A stretch of DNA of 64,000 nucleotides from Hominenteromicrobium sp900549945 (GTDB lineage: Bacteria; Bacillota; Clostridia; Oscillospirales; Acutalibacteraceae). The stretch covers positions 121,555 through 185,554 of the forward strand of contig CABRNK010000004.1 of the NCBI GenBank assembly GCA_902472305.1. Reading direction: 5' to 3'. Below the pieces are notes generated by a model that ran no database searches, had not been told where the DNA came from, and saw only the letters and a list, made by a program, of their open reading frames with translations. Shown one piece after another: positions 56,080 through 64,000 of the stretch (position 1 is its first letter; each line of letters begins with the position of its first letter). Both the position numbers and the translations under genes were made by a program.

Positions 56080-57933
56080 ATGAAATTCGGCAGGGCATTG
56101 CGGGAAGTCGTCCGCTTCGAGGTCCTGTACAAGCTGTTCGTTCTCTGCCTCGTGAACCCCGCCATGCGGGAGATCTACCAGACGTATGTTTCGTCGGTCG
56201 GCGTTTCATTCAACGCGCAGATGCTCGGCACTTTTCTGAACCTAAAGGGCGGCCTGCTGTTTCTGGCGCTGTTTTTCCTGTCCGCGCTGCTGGTCTTTTA
56301 CGAGCTAAGCGTCGTTGTCAACATCGTCGCGCTGTGCCGGGAGGGCACGCCGTTCCGGCTGCGCACGGTTCTCAAGGCCTCCGTGTGGAACCTCGGCGCG
56401 ATGCGCGGCCCAGGCATTATCCCGGCGGCGCTCTACTACGTGCTGTTTCTGCCGCACGTGCGGCTTGGCTATGTCAACACGCTGGTGCCGAGCGTCACGA
56501 TCCCGGAGTTCATTTTCGACGCGATGCGCCGCACGCCGCCGCTCGGGCAGATCGGCATGATCCTGTACAATGTTCTCGTATACGCCGCGTTTCTTCTGCT
56601 TTTGTTCGTGCCGGTGCGCATGGTGCTGCGCCGCGAGCGGTTCGGCGCGGCGGTTCGGGGCGGGCTCTCCTGCTGGAAGCAGCTCGGCGCGCTGGGCGCC
56701 GCGCAGGTGATCGCCGTCCTGTTTATCTGGAATCAGGGCATGACGGAAATCGCGCGCTTCTGGCGGCGCAACCCGCTGGAAAACAGCGATTTTGACGGGA
56801 ATTTTTTGAAGTTTCTCGTCTATTCCGAGGCGTTTCGGAAGGATCTCGTCTACTGGGTTCTTATGGCGGTGCTGCTCTCCGCGGGCATGGCCGCGTTCCT
56901 GTATGTTGTTCTGCGCCGCCTTTCAGATAAGACCGGCCTGCACCCGACGCTGTACCCCGACTGGCAGGGCGACGGCGGCGTGCTGCTCGCCATCGCGGTG
57001 CGCAGGCTGAAGGGGCTTGCGGCGCGCGTGCGGGCGGCCTTTAAAAAGAAGCGCTGGAAAGCGGCCGCGGGTGCGGCGGGCCTGCTCTTTGCGGCGTACC
57101 TCGTGCTCGGCCTCTGGCAGCCGCCGCTCGTGCATGCGCCGCTCTCCATCGGCCACCGCGGCTGCAATCTGGAGATTGAAAACACCGTGGAGGCCGTGCT
57201 CGCGGCGGACGCGGACGGCATGGATTACGCCGAAATCGACGTGCAGCTCACGGCGGACGGCGTGCCGGTGATCTTTCACGACACGGCCCTTTCGCGCCTT
57301 TCGGACGCTTCGGGCAACGTTTCGGACTACACTTGGGACGAGCTGCAGGCGGTCGAGCTGCGCGACGAATACAGCTACCCCGGCAAAACCGCGCGCATCC
57401 CTTCGCTCGAGGAGATGCTGCGGGCGGTGCAGGATGCGCCGAACGGCATCGGCCTTTTGATCGAGCTGAAGGGCGACACGCTGCGGCAGGAACAGCTTGC
57501 CGCGGCGGTAACGGCGCTCGTCGAGCAGTACGATTTCGGCAGCCGCGCCATGTTTATGTCGCTCGATTACTACAGCGTGCTTTCCATACACGCCGCGCAC
57601 CCGGAGTGGTGGGTGGGCTACTGTGTGTTCGGCAGCGCCGGCGACATCGACGATTCAATCTGGCGCTACGACATCGATTTTCTCGCGGTGGAGGAAAGCA
57701 TGGTCACCAACCGCCTCGTGACGCAGGCGCGCGGCTGCGGCCTGCCGGTCTACGTCTGGAGTGTCAACGACGATGAAAAGACGCTTCAGTGCATGGAGAT
57801 GGGCGTGGTCGGCCTTATCAGCGACTGGACGGATACGGCTGCGACGGTCGAGGCCTACGAGGCCGCGCACAGCGGCGTCGAGTACGCCGGGCGGGACGAA
57901 GTGCCCGCGCAGGATACGGCCCGGCTGCAGTGA
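56080..57933 (+). CDS. Glycerophosphodiester phosphodiesterase with N-terminal membrane domain
   Basis: A 617-residue protein. Residues 1-330 hold about eight helices (GPDPase membrane domain), ending with a last helix near 335-352. The GDPD TIM barrel follows: SIGHRGCNLEIENTVEAVLA (catalytic His), YAEIDVQLTADGVPVIFHD (Glu, Asp, His), SYPGKTARIPSLEEML and VWSVNDDEKTLQCMEMGVVG. It hydrolyses glycerophosphodiesters, perhaps from lipids or lipoteichoic acid, at the membrane. ATG 56080 has AAGGAGTG upstream. A TATACT at about 56020 is its likely -10. Confidence 0.93.
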   Translation: MKFGRALREVVRFEVLYKLFVLCLVNPAMREIYQTYVSSVGVSFNAQMLGTFLNLKGGLLFLALFFLSALLVFYELSVVVNIVALCREGTPFRLRTVLKASVWNLGAMRGPGIIPAALYYVLFLPHVRLGYVNTLVPSVTIPEFIFDAMRRTPPLGQIGMILYNVLVYAAFLLLLFVPVRMVLRRERFGAAVRGGLSCWKQLGALGAAQVIAVLFIWNQGMTEIARFWRRNPLENSDFDGNFLKFLVYSEAFRKDLVYWVLMAVLLSAGMAAFLYVVLRRLSDKTGLHPTLYPDWQGDGGVLLAIAVRRLKGLAARVRAAFKKKRWKAAAGAAGLLFAAYLVLGLWQPPLVHAPLSIGHRGCNLEIENTVEAVLAADADGMDYAEIDVQLTADGVPVIFHDTALSRLSDASGNVSDYTWDELQAVELRDEYSYPGKTARIPSLEEMLRAVQDAPNGIGLLIELKGDTLRQEQLAAAVTALVEQYDFGSRAMFMSLDYYSVLSIHAAHPEWWVGYCVFGSAGDIDDSIWRYDIDFLAVEESMVTNRLVTQARGCGLPVYVWSVNDDEKTLQCMEMGVVGLISDWTDTAATVEAYEAAHSGVEYAGRDEVPAQDTARLQ

Positions 57934-57958
57934 CCGCCCTGCATAAACGAACAAATGG

Positions 57959-57987
57959 TTGACAAGCTGCACGGCGCGCGCTATACT
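57959..57987 (+). promoter_or_regulatory. Promoter of the TIGR04076 gene
   Basis: TTGACA (57959-57964), 17 bases, TATACT (57982-57987). Confidence 0.88.
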
Positions 57988-58020
57988 GAATACAGCAGAA
58001 AAACGATGGGAGGATGCTGT

Positions 58021-58347
58021 ATGAGACAAAAGGTTCGAATCACCGTGCTGAAGAAGGAATTTTATCCGGAGATCGCCGACGCGTATCTGACTGCGGGCCG
58101 CGAAGCGGGACCATGCCCGATCCTGAACGAGGGGGACAGCTTTGTGTACGCGGGCGGTGCCGTTATGCCCGAGGGGTTCTGCCCATGGGCATGGACTGAG
58201 CTGTACAGCAAGGTGAACGCGATGGCCGGGCGTGTGGAAAACAACTGGTACAAGCCGAACGTCAGTATTGGCTGCTGCTCGGACGGCGTGCGTCCTGTCG
58301 TGTTTTGCCTGAAGGGCCTGAACGAGCCGAACGAAGAAGAGGAATAA
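58021..58347 (+). CDS. TIGR04076 family protein
   Basis: A 108-residue protein. KVRITVLKKEFYPEIADAYL, PCPILNEGDSFVYAGGAVMP, EGFCPWAWTELYSKVNAMAG and the C-terminal SIGCCSDGVRPVVFCLKGL are the family's conserved blocks, including an invariant-looking CPW and CCSDG. The cysteines could bind a metal or Fe-S centre, but no function is established. ATG 58021 has GGGAGG upstream. It is a single-gene unit with a strong promoter and terminator. Confidence 0.85.
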   Translation: MRQKVRITVLKKEFYPEIADAYLTAGREAGPCPILNEGDSFVYAGGAVMPEGFCPWAWTELYSKVNAMAGRVENNWYKPNVSIGCCSDGVRPVVFCLKGLNEPNEEEE

Positions 58348-58356
58348 AAGCGAAGA

Positions 58357-58389
58357 ACAGGGGCGGCGCTTGCCGTCCCTGTCCTTTTT
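58357..58389 (+). terminator. Terminator after the TIGR04076 gene
   Basis: ACAGGG-CGG pairs with CCG-CCCTGT around GCGCTTG, then CCTTTTT. Confidence 0.85.
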
Positions 58390-58422
58390 CATCGTATGCG
58401 GAGCCGGGCATGCCCGGCCTTT

Positions 58423-60135
58423 TTATTCCTTTGTGCCCTGTGCCGGCGGCGCGCCGCAGTCGGTGCGGCAGCCTTCGTCGAAATGGTCGCGCTGCACGCT
58501 CGCGTAGAAGCGGTAGCCGCCCGCGAAGTTGCGGCAGTCAAAGCCGTTCTGGGCGAGGATGCGGCAGGCGATGTAGCTGCGCAGGCCGGACTGGCACATC
58601 ACATAGACGGGCTTCGAGTTATCGAGCTCGCCGATGCGCGCGCGCAGGTCGTCGACCGGGATGTGCGTCGTGAAGCCCTCGGCATGGCCGCCGGCGTATT
58701 CGCCGTTTGTGCGGGTGTCGAGCAGCGTCACGCTGCCGTCCGTCGGGAGCGCGGCGAGATCCTCGTAAAAGAACTGCTTTACCCGGCCGGAAAGCACGTT
58801 TTCCGCGATGAAGCCGGCCATGTTGACCGGGTCCTTTGCGGAGGCGTATGGCGGCGCGTAGGCGAGGTCGAGATCTGTCAGCGCTGTGACCGGCAGGCCG
58901 GCCTGCATGGCGGTGGCGAACACGTCGATGCGCTTGTCTACGCCGTCGAAGCCGACGATCTGCGCGCCGAGAATGCGCTCGCCCGCGGGGGAGAACAGCA
59001 GCTTCATCGTCATCACCGAGCCGCCCGGGTAGTAGGCGGCGTGCGAGGCCGGGGAGAGGATGATTTTCTGATAGGGGATGCCCGCCGCCTGTGCCGCGCG
59101 CTCCGAAAGGCCGCTCGAGGCCGCGGTCATGTCGAACACCTTTAAGACCGAGGTGCCGGCGGCGCCCTTGTAGGTGCTTTCCAGACCGGCGATGTTGTCC
59201 GCCGCGATGCGCCCCTGCTTGTTCGCGGGGCCTGCGAGCGGCACCGTCGTGCGCTGGCCCGTGACCCGGTGTGCGATCTCGACCGCGTCGCCGACCGCGT
59301 AGATATCGGGGTCGCTCGTTTGCATGCGGTCGTTCACGGCGATGCTGCCGCGCGCGCCGAGCGAAAGCCCGGCGTCCCGGGCGAGGCGGCTGTCCGGCGC
59401 AACGCCGATCGCGAGGATCACGAGGTCGGTTTCGAGCTCTGCGCCGTCGCCGAGCGAAACGCGCACGCCGCTTTCCGTATCCGCAAAGCCCGCGACCGCA
59501 CGGCCGAGCAGCAGCTCGACGCCGTGCTTTTTCATGTGCGCGTGGAGGAAGCTCGCCATGTCGCCGTCGAACTGGCCGAGCACCTGCGGCTGCATCTCGA
59601 TGAGGCTGACCGCCATGCCGAGCCCGCGCAGGTTTTCGGCCATCTCAACGCCGATGAAGCCGCCGCCGACCACAACGGCCGATTTCAGCTTCAGCCCCAC
59701 GGCCATCGCGCGGATGCGCAGCGTGTCCTCCACTGTGCGCAGCGTCTGGATTCGCTCGCTCTCGATGCCCGGCAGCTTCGGGCGCACCGGCACGGCGCCG
59801 GGCGAAAGGATCAGCTTGTCGTAGCTTTCCGTCAGGCGCTCGCCGGTTTCGAGGTTTAGAACCGACACGGTCTTTTTTTCGCGGTCGATGGCCGTGACCT
59901 CGTGGCGCACGCGCGCGTCGATGCGAAAGCGGCGCCAAAAGCTCTGCGGCGTTTGCAGCGTCAGGTCGCTTTCGTCCTCGATCGTGCCGCCGATGTAGTA
60001 CGGCAGCCCGCAGTTCGCGTAGGAAATGAAGCCCGAGCGCTCGAAGATGATGATTTCGGCCGCTTCGTCGAGCCGGCGCAGCCGTGCCGCGGCGGAAGCG
60101 CCGCCCGCGACGCCGCCGATGATGACGACTTTCAT
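58423..60135 (-). CDS. CoA-disulfide reductase-rhodanese fusion
   Basis: A 570-residue flavoenzyme. Residues 1-445 are a pyridine nucleotide-disulfide reductase: VVIIGGVAGGASAAARLRR for FAD, active Cys42 in SYANCGLPYY, VVGGGFIGVEMAENL for NAD(P)H and VGDAVE. Residues 465-545 are a rhodanese domain with MCQSGLRS (active Cys). Fusions of this type reduce CoA disulfide or CoA persulfide and polysulfide. It is 23 bases downstream of trxA and under a Crp/Fnr-type regulator, so this is a redox or sulfane-sulfur operon. The last residues (CRTDCGAPPAQ) add two cysteines. Confidence 0.92.
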   Translation of the reverse strand: MKVVIIGGVAGGASAAARLRRLDEAAEIIIFERSGFISYANCGLPYYIGGTIEDESDLTLQTPQSFWRRFRIDARVRHEVTAIDREKKTVSVLNLETGERLTESYDKLILSPGAVPVRPKLPGIESERIQTLRTVEDTLRIRAMAVGLKLKSAVVVGGGFIGVEMAENLRGLGMAVSLIEMQPQVLGQFDGDMASFLHAHMKKHGVELLLGRAVAGFADTESGVRVSLGDGAELETDLVILAIGVAPDSRLARDAGLSLGARGSIAVNDRMQTSDPDIYAVGDAVEIAHRVTGQRTTVPLAGPANKQGRIAADNIAGLESTYKGAAGTSVLKVFDMTAASSGLSERAAQAAGIPYQKIILSPASHAAYYPGGSVMTMKLLFSPAGERILGAQIVGFDGVDKRIDVFATAMQAGLPVTALTDLDLAYAPPYASAKDPVNMAGFIAENVLSGRVKQFFYEDLAALPTDGSVTLLDTRTNGEYAGGHAEGFTTHIPVDDLRARIGELDNSKPVYVMCQSGLRSYIACRILAQNGFDCRNFAGGYRFYASVQRDHFDEGCRTDCGAPPAQGTKE

Positions 60136-60158
60136 TGCGTTTTCCTCCCCTTTTCGGT

Positions 60159-60470
60159 TTATTGGAGCATAGCGAGAATGCTGTCCTTCGGCTGCACGCC
60201 GACCGCCGTCTGCACGGCCTTGCCGTCGCGGATGACGACGAGCGTCGGGATGCTCGCAATCTGGAAGGCAGAGGCGAGCTCCGGCTCCTCGTCGACGTTG
60301 ACCTTGCCGACCTTCATGCGGCCCGCGGTTTCCTCTGCGATCTGCTCGATGACAGGCGCGAGCATGCGGCACGGGCCGCACCAGCTTGCCCAGAAATCGA
60401 TGAGGACGGGCAGCTTCGACTGCATGACCTCCGCGTCAAAATTGTTTTTTGTAATGGTTAATTCTGCCAT
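60159..60470 (-). CDS. trxA: Thioredoxin
   Basis: A 103-residue protein with the redox site WCGPC at residues 30-34 (DFWASWCGPCRMLAPV), cis-Pro in SIPTLVVIRDG, and normal length. It reduces protein disulfides. It sits between the Crp/Fnr-type regulator and the CoA-disulfide reductase gene. ATG 60470 has AAAGGATC upstream at a slightly long spacing. A palindrome at 60566-60578 lies before it. Confidence 0.95.
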   Translation of the reverse strand: MAELTITKNNFDAEVMQSKLPVLIDFWASWCGPCRMLAPVIEQIAEETAGRMKVGKVNVDEEPELASAFQIASIPTLVVIRDGKAVQTAVGVQPKDSILAMLQ

Positions 60471-60565
60471 TTGAATCACAGATCCTTTCTGAATTCTTTT
60501 AAATCATAAGCTGGAGCCCGGCCTTTTCCGAGCCTCTGGCTGTAGTTTACCGCATTTTCACGTAT

Positions 60566-60578
60566 TTGTCTGTGACAA
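60566..60578. promoter_or_regulatory. Perfect palindrome upstream of trxA (candidate Crp/Fnr-type site)
   Basis: TTGTC-TGT-GACAA is a perfect 13-base inverted repeat, similar in form to Crp/Fnr half-sites (TGTGA / TTGAT-like). It lies in the gap between the regulator gene and trxA. A TAAACT further downstream on the minus strand may be the trxA -10. Confidence 0.55.
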
Positions 60579-60602
60579 GGTCGCATTCGGCAGAAAAATT
60601 TC

Positions 60603-60634
60603 AAAAAAATTTCTCCGGCAGAGCGCCGGAGAAG
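60603..60634 (-). terminator. Terminator after the Crp/Fnr-type regulator gene
   Basis: Minus strand TTCTCCGGC pairs with GCCGGAGAA and a TTTTTTT run follows. Confidence 0.88.
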
Positions 60635-60640
60635 GTGAGG

Positions 60641-61303
60641 CTATATTTTTCGCAGGGCTTCGGGGTCCGTGAGCCGCACGGCGCCGCGCTTGAGCTCGAC
60701 GAGGCCGTCCGCCGAAAAGCGCTTGAGCATCCGCGCGACGACCTCGCGCGCCGAGCTGATCTGCCGGGCGATCTCCTCGTGCGTCATGCGGAGCTCGCCG
60801 CTGCCGGTTTTCTCGCTTTCCGAAAGCAGGAAATCCGCGAGCCGCCGGTCAACCTTTTCAAACAGGATGCGCTGCATCGTCCACATCACGGCAGAAAAGC
60901 GCTCCGTCGCAAGCTCGTATAAAAAGCAGCGCACATAGATGTTCTCCTCCGTCAGCTTTTTGAACACCGCGGCGCCGACGATCAAGAGGTCGCAGTCGGT
61001 TTCCGCCTCCATCTGCGTGTCAAAGGTAATCTGGCTGACGACGCAGGCGGCCGAGAGCACGCAGGGGTCGCCCGTTTCAAGCCGGAACAGCGTGATTTCG
61101 CGCCCCTCCTCGGAGAGCAGGTAGGTACGCAGGCTGCCGTGCAGGACGCAGATCATCCCGAGGCAGGCGCTGCCGCCGCTGTGGATGACGCTGCCCTTCG
61201 GGTAGTGCCGCACGACCGCGTGACGCGCGACGGCGTCCCGCTCCGCGTCCGTCAGGTCGCCCCAGTACGGCAGCCGGGGCAGATGCTGTGCGATGTTTTC
61301 CAT
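60641..61303 (-). CDS. Crp/Fnr-family transcriptional regulator
   Basis: A 220-residue protein. Residues 20-120 are a cyclic-nucleotide-binding-like beta barrel (YPKGSVIHSGGSACLGMICV, LHGSLRTYLLSEEGREITLF), residues 120-150 a dimer helix, and 165-215 a winged helix (MTHEEIARQISSAREVVARM). It has several cysteines (in SACLGMIC, CVLSAAC, CDLL) but not the FNR N-terminal cluster. Redox or sulfur sensing is inferred from its downstream trxA and CoA-disulfide reductase genes. GACAGGAGG precedes ATG 61303. Confidence 0.9.
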   Translation of the reverse strand: MENIAQHLPRLPYWGDLTDAERDAVARHAVVRHYPKGSVIHSGGSACLGMICVLHGSLRTYLLSEEGREITLFRLETGDPCVLSAACVVSQITFDTQMEAETDCDLLIVGAAVFKKLTEENIYVRCFLYELATERFSAVMWTMQRILFEKVDRRLADFLLSESEKTGSGELRMTHEEIARQISSAREVVARMLKRFSADGLVELKRGAVRLTDPEALRKI

Positions 61304-61431
61304 GGTCGGCCTCCTGTCTGCGCCTCACCGCGTTCCTTTTGAGGTGAAGCGCCCTGCTGTAATCATAGCACACAGGGGCGCTTCTGCGCAACCGCTCCGG
61401 GAAAATTCTCCGCGCACAGGAGGCGTGCCGG

Positions 61432-62283
61432 TTAGGCGCGCGCCAAAATTTTTCGGGCCGTTTCCATTTCCTGCTCGAGGAGAGCGGCGAGGCGGCTGCA
61501 CGATTCGTCGAGCACGATATGGTTTTCGCGCAGGAGCGCCGCCTTGTACAGCCCGTTTTTGACGGCGTGCCATGCGGCGCGGGTGCTTTCACAGGCGAAA
61601 AGGGGCGCCTGCTCCAAGGCGCCGGCCTCCTCGAGAAAGCGGCGGTACAGGGCGCGGCCGGTCAGCAGCGCGTCGGCAAATTTTGCGGGGAAAAAGCGCG
61701 TCTCCTCCGCCGCAAGCCAGCGGGATGCGCGTGCCGGAAAGGCGCGCAGCAGCGCGGGGTGGCGTTCGAGAACCTCCGCCGCCTGTGTGCGGAGCGGCTC
61801 GGGCGGCTTTGCTGGGATGCCGCCGTGAAAGCGGACGGCGATCAGCGCATAGCCGGCGCGGAGCGCTTCGGCCGGCAGCGTCTGCCCGGAGAGGCCGTAG
61901 GTCGGGTCGAAGCAGAGCGCCTGCTCCGCGCCCGTTTTCCGCACGATGAAGTAGTGCGGGCCGTGCTGCAGCCCGAAGAGCGGCGTCCACGGGATGCGGA
62001 ACGCGTCCATGCCGGCGAGGGCGAAGGCGCCCGGCGGCATGCTCTGCCACGCGGCCGCGCGGGCCTCCGGGGTGACGCACGGCGTGCCGAGCGCCATGCC
62101 CATGCTCTCCAGCGCGCGGGGCAGCCGGCGGGTCAGAAATACGCCGCAGATCGGGTCGTAGCGCAGGCTGCTTTCCGCCCAGAGGCGGGAGAACGCCCGG
62201 GTGCAGGGGAGCCCGAAATGCTGCGCCAGCGTGACGATGCAGGCGTGGTAGCAGTTAAGCGCCGGAAATTGGATCAGCTCCAT
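61432..62283 (-). CDS. BtrH N-terminal-like acyltransferase/cysteine-protease-fold protein
   Basis: A 283-residue protein. NCYHACIVTLAQHFGLP at residues 9-25, HGPHYFIVRK near residue 106 and CFDPTYGLSG near residue 122 give a Cys-His-Asp set in papain-like order, as in the BtrH_N family. BtrH moves an acyl group from an acyl carrier protein to an amine in butirosin synthesis. Here the gene overlaps an acyl-AMP ligase by 29 bases, with an ACP fragment just before that, so transfer from an ACP is likely. GGAGGGAG precedes ATG 62283. The acceptor is unknown. Confidence 0.75.
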   Translation of the reverse strand: MELIQFPALNCYHACIVTLAQHFGLPCTRAFSRLWAESSLRYDPICGVFLTRRLPRALESMGMALGTPCVTPEARAAAWQSMPPGAFALAGMDAFRIPWTPLFGLQHGPHYFIVRKTGAEQALCFDPTYGLSGQTLPAEALRAGYALIAVRFHGGIPAKPPEPLRTQAAEVLERHPALLRAFPARASRWLAAEETRFFPAKFADALLTGRALYRRFLEEAGALEQAPLFACESTRAAWHAVKNGLYKAALLRENHIVLDESCSRLAALLEQEMETARKILARA

Positions 62284-63754
62284 GCTTCACTCCCTCCGCG
62301 GCGCGCCGGTTTTTCCCGGTGGACGTCTTTTCGATGCGCGCCGTAAGCCGGATCCGGCGCGGGCGCTTGTAGTCGGCCAGATGTGCTGCGCACCAGTTCT
62401 GCACGGCCTCCGCCGTGACGCCGGCAGCGGCGGGCACGATGTCGGCGCAGACGGTCTCCGTCCCGGGCTGGTCCTCTGCGCCGAACACCACGCAGTCCGC
62501 CACGAGCGGGCACTCGAGCAGGCGGCCTTCCACCTCCTCGGGGTATACGTTGAAGCCGCGGACGAGGAGCATGCTTTTCTTGCGCCCGCAGATGTAGAGG
62601 TAGCCGTCTCGGTCGAAATAGCCGATATCCCCGGTGTGCAGCCAGCCGTCCCGCAGGATCTCCCGGGTTGCCGCCTCGTCGCCGTAGTACCCGAGCATCA
62701 CGTTCGGCCCCTGCACGACGATCTCGCCCGGGCAGTCCGGTGCGTCGGTGCGCCCGGTTTCTGTTTCCAAAAGCACCTTGACGCCCGGCAGGGGCACGCC
62801 GACGGAGCCGAGCTTTTCCGCGGGCAGCGCCTGAAACGGCTGGGCGATCAGCGGGGAGGCCTCCGTCATGCCGTAGCCGGACCAGAAGCGCACGCCGGGA
62901 AAATCGGCGGAGAGCCGCTCCAGCGTTCCGTCCGGGATTTTGCTGCCGCCGAAGCCGAAGTACCGCAGCGCGGAAATATCGTAGGGGATGGCGTGCCCGC
63001 GCGCCTTATCCATCAGAACGGCCGCGATGGCGCCGCCGTCGTAATGGCTGATCCGCAGGGCCTCCGCGCCGCGGTAAAGCATGTCGAGCGAAAAATCCTC
63101 CGCCATCGGCAGCATGGGGAAGCCGCGCAGGACGCAGGAAAAAGCGACGAGAAGGCCATAGATCCCGTAAAGCGGCGTGCCGAGCGCGTAGCGGGGGTCG
63201 GGGTCCCGGTATTTTTCAAAGCCCATGTGCCGCAGGTATGCGGCGGCGTTGAAAGCCATGTTGTGCTCGGAGAGCTGCACCAGCTTTGCCCGGCCCGTGG
63301 TGCCGGAGGAGGCGAGCAGCAGCATGGGCGCGGTTGGGTCTGCCGTGCAGACAGGAGGGAATGCCCCGGAAAACGGCGGGACGTCCTCGATGCAGAGGAT
63401 GGCGGGCGGTACCGGGCAGGCCTGCGCGGCGGCGTTGCACCGCGCGAGCAGCGCCTTGCTCGTGAGGATCACCCGGACGGGCGACAGGCGGAGCAGCGAT
63501 GCGAGCTCGTCTGCCTGCAGCCGCGTGCTCAGCGGGAGGGCTGTGCCGCCCGCCTGCAAAACGGCGAACAGCGCGGCGAGAAAGCCGCTGCCGTCGGGCA
63601 GGAGCAGCGCGGCGGGGCGGCCGTCTCCGGCCGGCAAAGCGGCTTGCAGCGCCGCCGCTTGCCGCGCGAGCGCCGCGTAGGAGACGGATGATTCAAAGCC
63701 CAGAACGGCGGGGCGTGCCTGATGCTTTCTCGCGAGCAGTGCGGTCCGGATCAC
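62255..63754 (-). CDS. Acyl-AMP ligase (ANL superfamily)
   Basis: A 499-residue enzyme. The ATP loop is LLLASSGTTGRAKLVQLSEH, the aromatic motif SGYGMTEASP, the hinge GWLHTGDIGYFDRDGYLYIC and the catalytic Lys region RIEKTSTGKNRRAA. It activates a carboxylic acid as acyl-adenylate and, with an ACP beside it, probably loads it on the carrier. GTG 63754 overlaps the ACP stop by four bases (GTGA), behind GAGGGGAGGG. A longer reading frame upstream is not protein-like. The substrate pocket cannot be read here. Confidence 0.9.
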   Translation of the reverse strand: MIRTALLARKHQARPAVLGFESSVSYAALARQAAALQAALPAGDGRPAALLLPDGSGFLAALFAVLQAGGTALPLSTRLQADELASLLRLSPVRVILTSKALLARCNAAAQACPVPPAILCIEDVPPFSGAFPPVCTADPTAPMLLLASSGTTGRAKLVQLSEHNMAFNAAAYLRHMGFEKYRDPDPRYALGTPLYGIYGLLVAFSCVLRGFPMLPMAEDFSLDMLYRGAEALRISHYDGGAIAAVLMDKARGHAIPYDISALRYFGFGGSKIPDGTLERLSADFPGVRFWSGYGMTEASPLIAQPFQALPAEKLGSVGVPLPGVKVLLETETGRTDAPDCPGEIVVQGPNVMLGYYGDEAATREILRDGWLHTGDIGYFDRDGYLYICGRKKSMLLVRGFNVYPEEVEGRLLECPLVADCVVFGAEDQPGTETVCADIVPAAAGVTAEAVQNWCAAHLADYKRPRRIRLTARIEKTSTGKNRRAAEGVKHGADPISGA

Positions 63755-63945
63755 GGCGAACCCTCCCCTCGTTTGGCTTCCACGAGCGCGGCGAGCTGGC
63801 CGGCGGCGCGGCAGCCCTGCATTTCCGGCAGCTCGATGGTGACGTGGTAGCGCGACTCGATCTCGACCAATAGGCAAACGAAGGAGAGGGAGTCGAGGTG
63901 CAGGTCTCGGTACAGGTCGGTTTTCTCCGTGACCGGCACGGAAAG
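63751..63945 (-). pseudogene. Acyl carrier protein gene, 5' end missing
   Basis: About 63 codons of an ACP: TEKTDLYRDLHLDSLSFVCL with the phosphopantetheine Ser in DSLSF, then VEIESRYHVTIELPEM and a last helix. A complete ACP would have 20-25 further N-terminal residues. Instead, upstream of 63945 the sequence becomes A/T-rich and matches no ACP; the frame opens only from a TTG at 63957. An insertion sequence end is the likely cause. ACP, ligase and BtrH-like genes form one overlapping operon. Confidence 0.75.
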
Positions 63946-64000
63946 TGTAGTAGTCAAGAAAAGTAGACACGAAAAATATTTATTTTTGATTTGCTTTTTC
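63946..64000. mobile_element. Probable end of an insertion sequence
   Basis: From 63946 the base composition drops sharply from about 60% to about 27% GC. The first bases, TGTAGTAGTCAAGAAAAGTA then GACAC, begin with TG and resemble the terminal repeat of IS3-type elements. It truncates the ACP gene on the minus strand. Only 55 bases are visible; no transposase is in the window. Confidence 0.5.

Noticed and set aside
58021..58060. tRNA T-loop-like GGTTCGAATC
   Set aside because: It lies inside the start of a protein gene and has no acceptor stem or anticodon arm around it.

Overview
The window is about 60% GC and densely coded on both strands. It reads as chromosome from an anaerobic, probably endospore-forming member of the Clostridia, of the Oscillospirales/Ruminococcaceae kind. 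Pointers are an orphan SpoVAE-type gene, a SpoIID-like/peptidoglycan-binding pair, a 2[4Fe-4S] ferredoxin, a Na+-pumping decarboxylase beta subunit, rhodanese and CoA-disulfide reductase genes, consensus sigma-A promoters, strong Shine-Dalgarno sites and frequent GTG/TTG starts. The taxonomic label is an inference from gene content.

Layout. 1-5.8 kb: tail of an unknown gene, ferredoxin, two RNA methyltransferases (TrmN6-like, RsmI), then a regulator/ABC/histidine-kinase operon. 5.8-12.8 kb: membrane protein, GH127 beta-L-arabinofuranosidase, a frameshifted cytidine-deaminase-like pseudogene, two TM2 proteins, DegV and a ClC transporter. 12.9-20.9 kb: HflC/HflK with a DUF1836 gene, DUF4349 protein, a self-controlled ArsR-MFS pair, an XRE regulator diverging from zinc-ribbon/DUF4190 genes, rpsT. 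21-33.8 kb: acetyltransferases, metallo-beta-lactamase-fold hydrolase, iron-sulfur flavoprotein, lactate/malate dehydrogenase, MutS2 without Smr domain behind a long leader, D-lactate dehydrogenase, SpoVAE, MarR-MATE, LacI, FliB-like. 33.8-42.4 kb: Na+ decarboxylase beta subunit with a small partner behind a riboswitch-terminator, alkylation-repair genes, an aldo/keto reductase, patatin-like lipase, TrmB, and a cobalamin-riboswitch-controlled DUF4430/ECF pair. 42.4-58.4 kb: methyltransferases, two MATE exporters with attenuator-like leaders, Rieske oxidoreductase, superoxide dismutase, TrkA/TrkH, the SpoIID-like pair, GDPD. 58.4-64 kb: redox operon (Crp/Fnr regulator, thioredoxin, CoA-disulfide reductase-rhodanese), then an ACP/acyl-AMP ligase/BtrH-like operon whose first gene is cut at the window edge, apparently by an insertion sequence.

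The most unusual material is in the RNA leaders. A roughly 105-120 nt structured element occurs twice (21614-21716 and 40264-40384), each time running into the start codon of an unrelated gene. The oadB leader has yybP-ykoY-like aptamer signatures whose P1 strand doubles as half of an intrinsic terminator. mutS2 and two MATE genes also sit behind leaders that end in terminators. The ACP/ligase/BtrH-like operon is the best candidate for an unfamiliar biochemical system. No tRNA, complete rRNA, CRISPR array or complete mobile element was seen.
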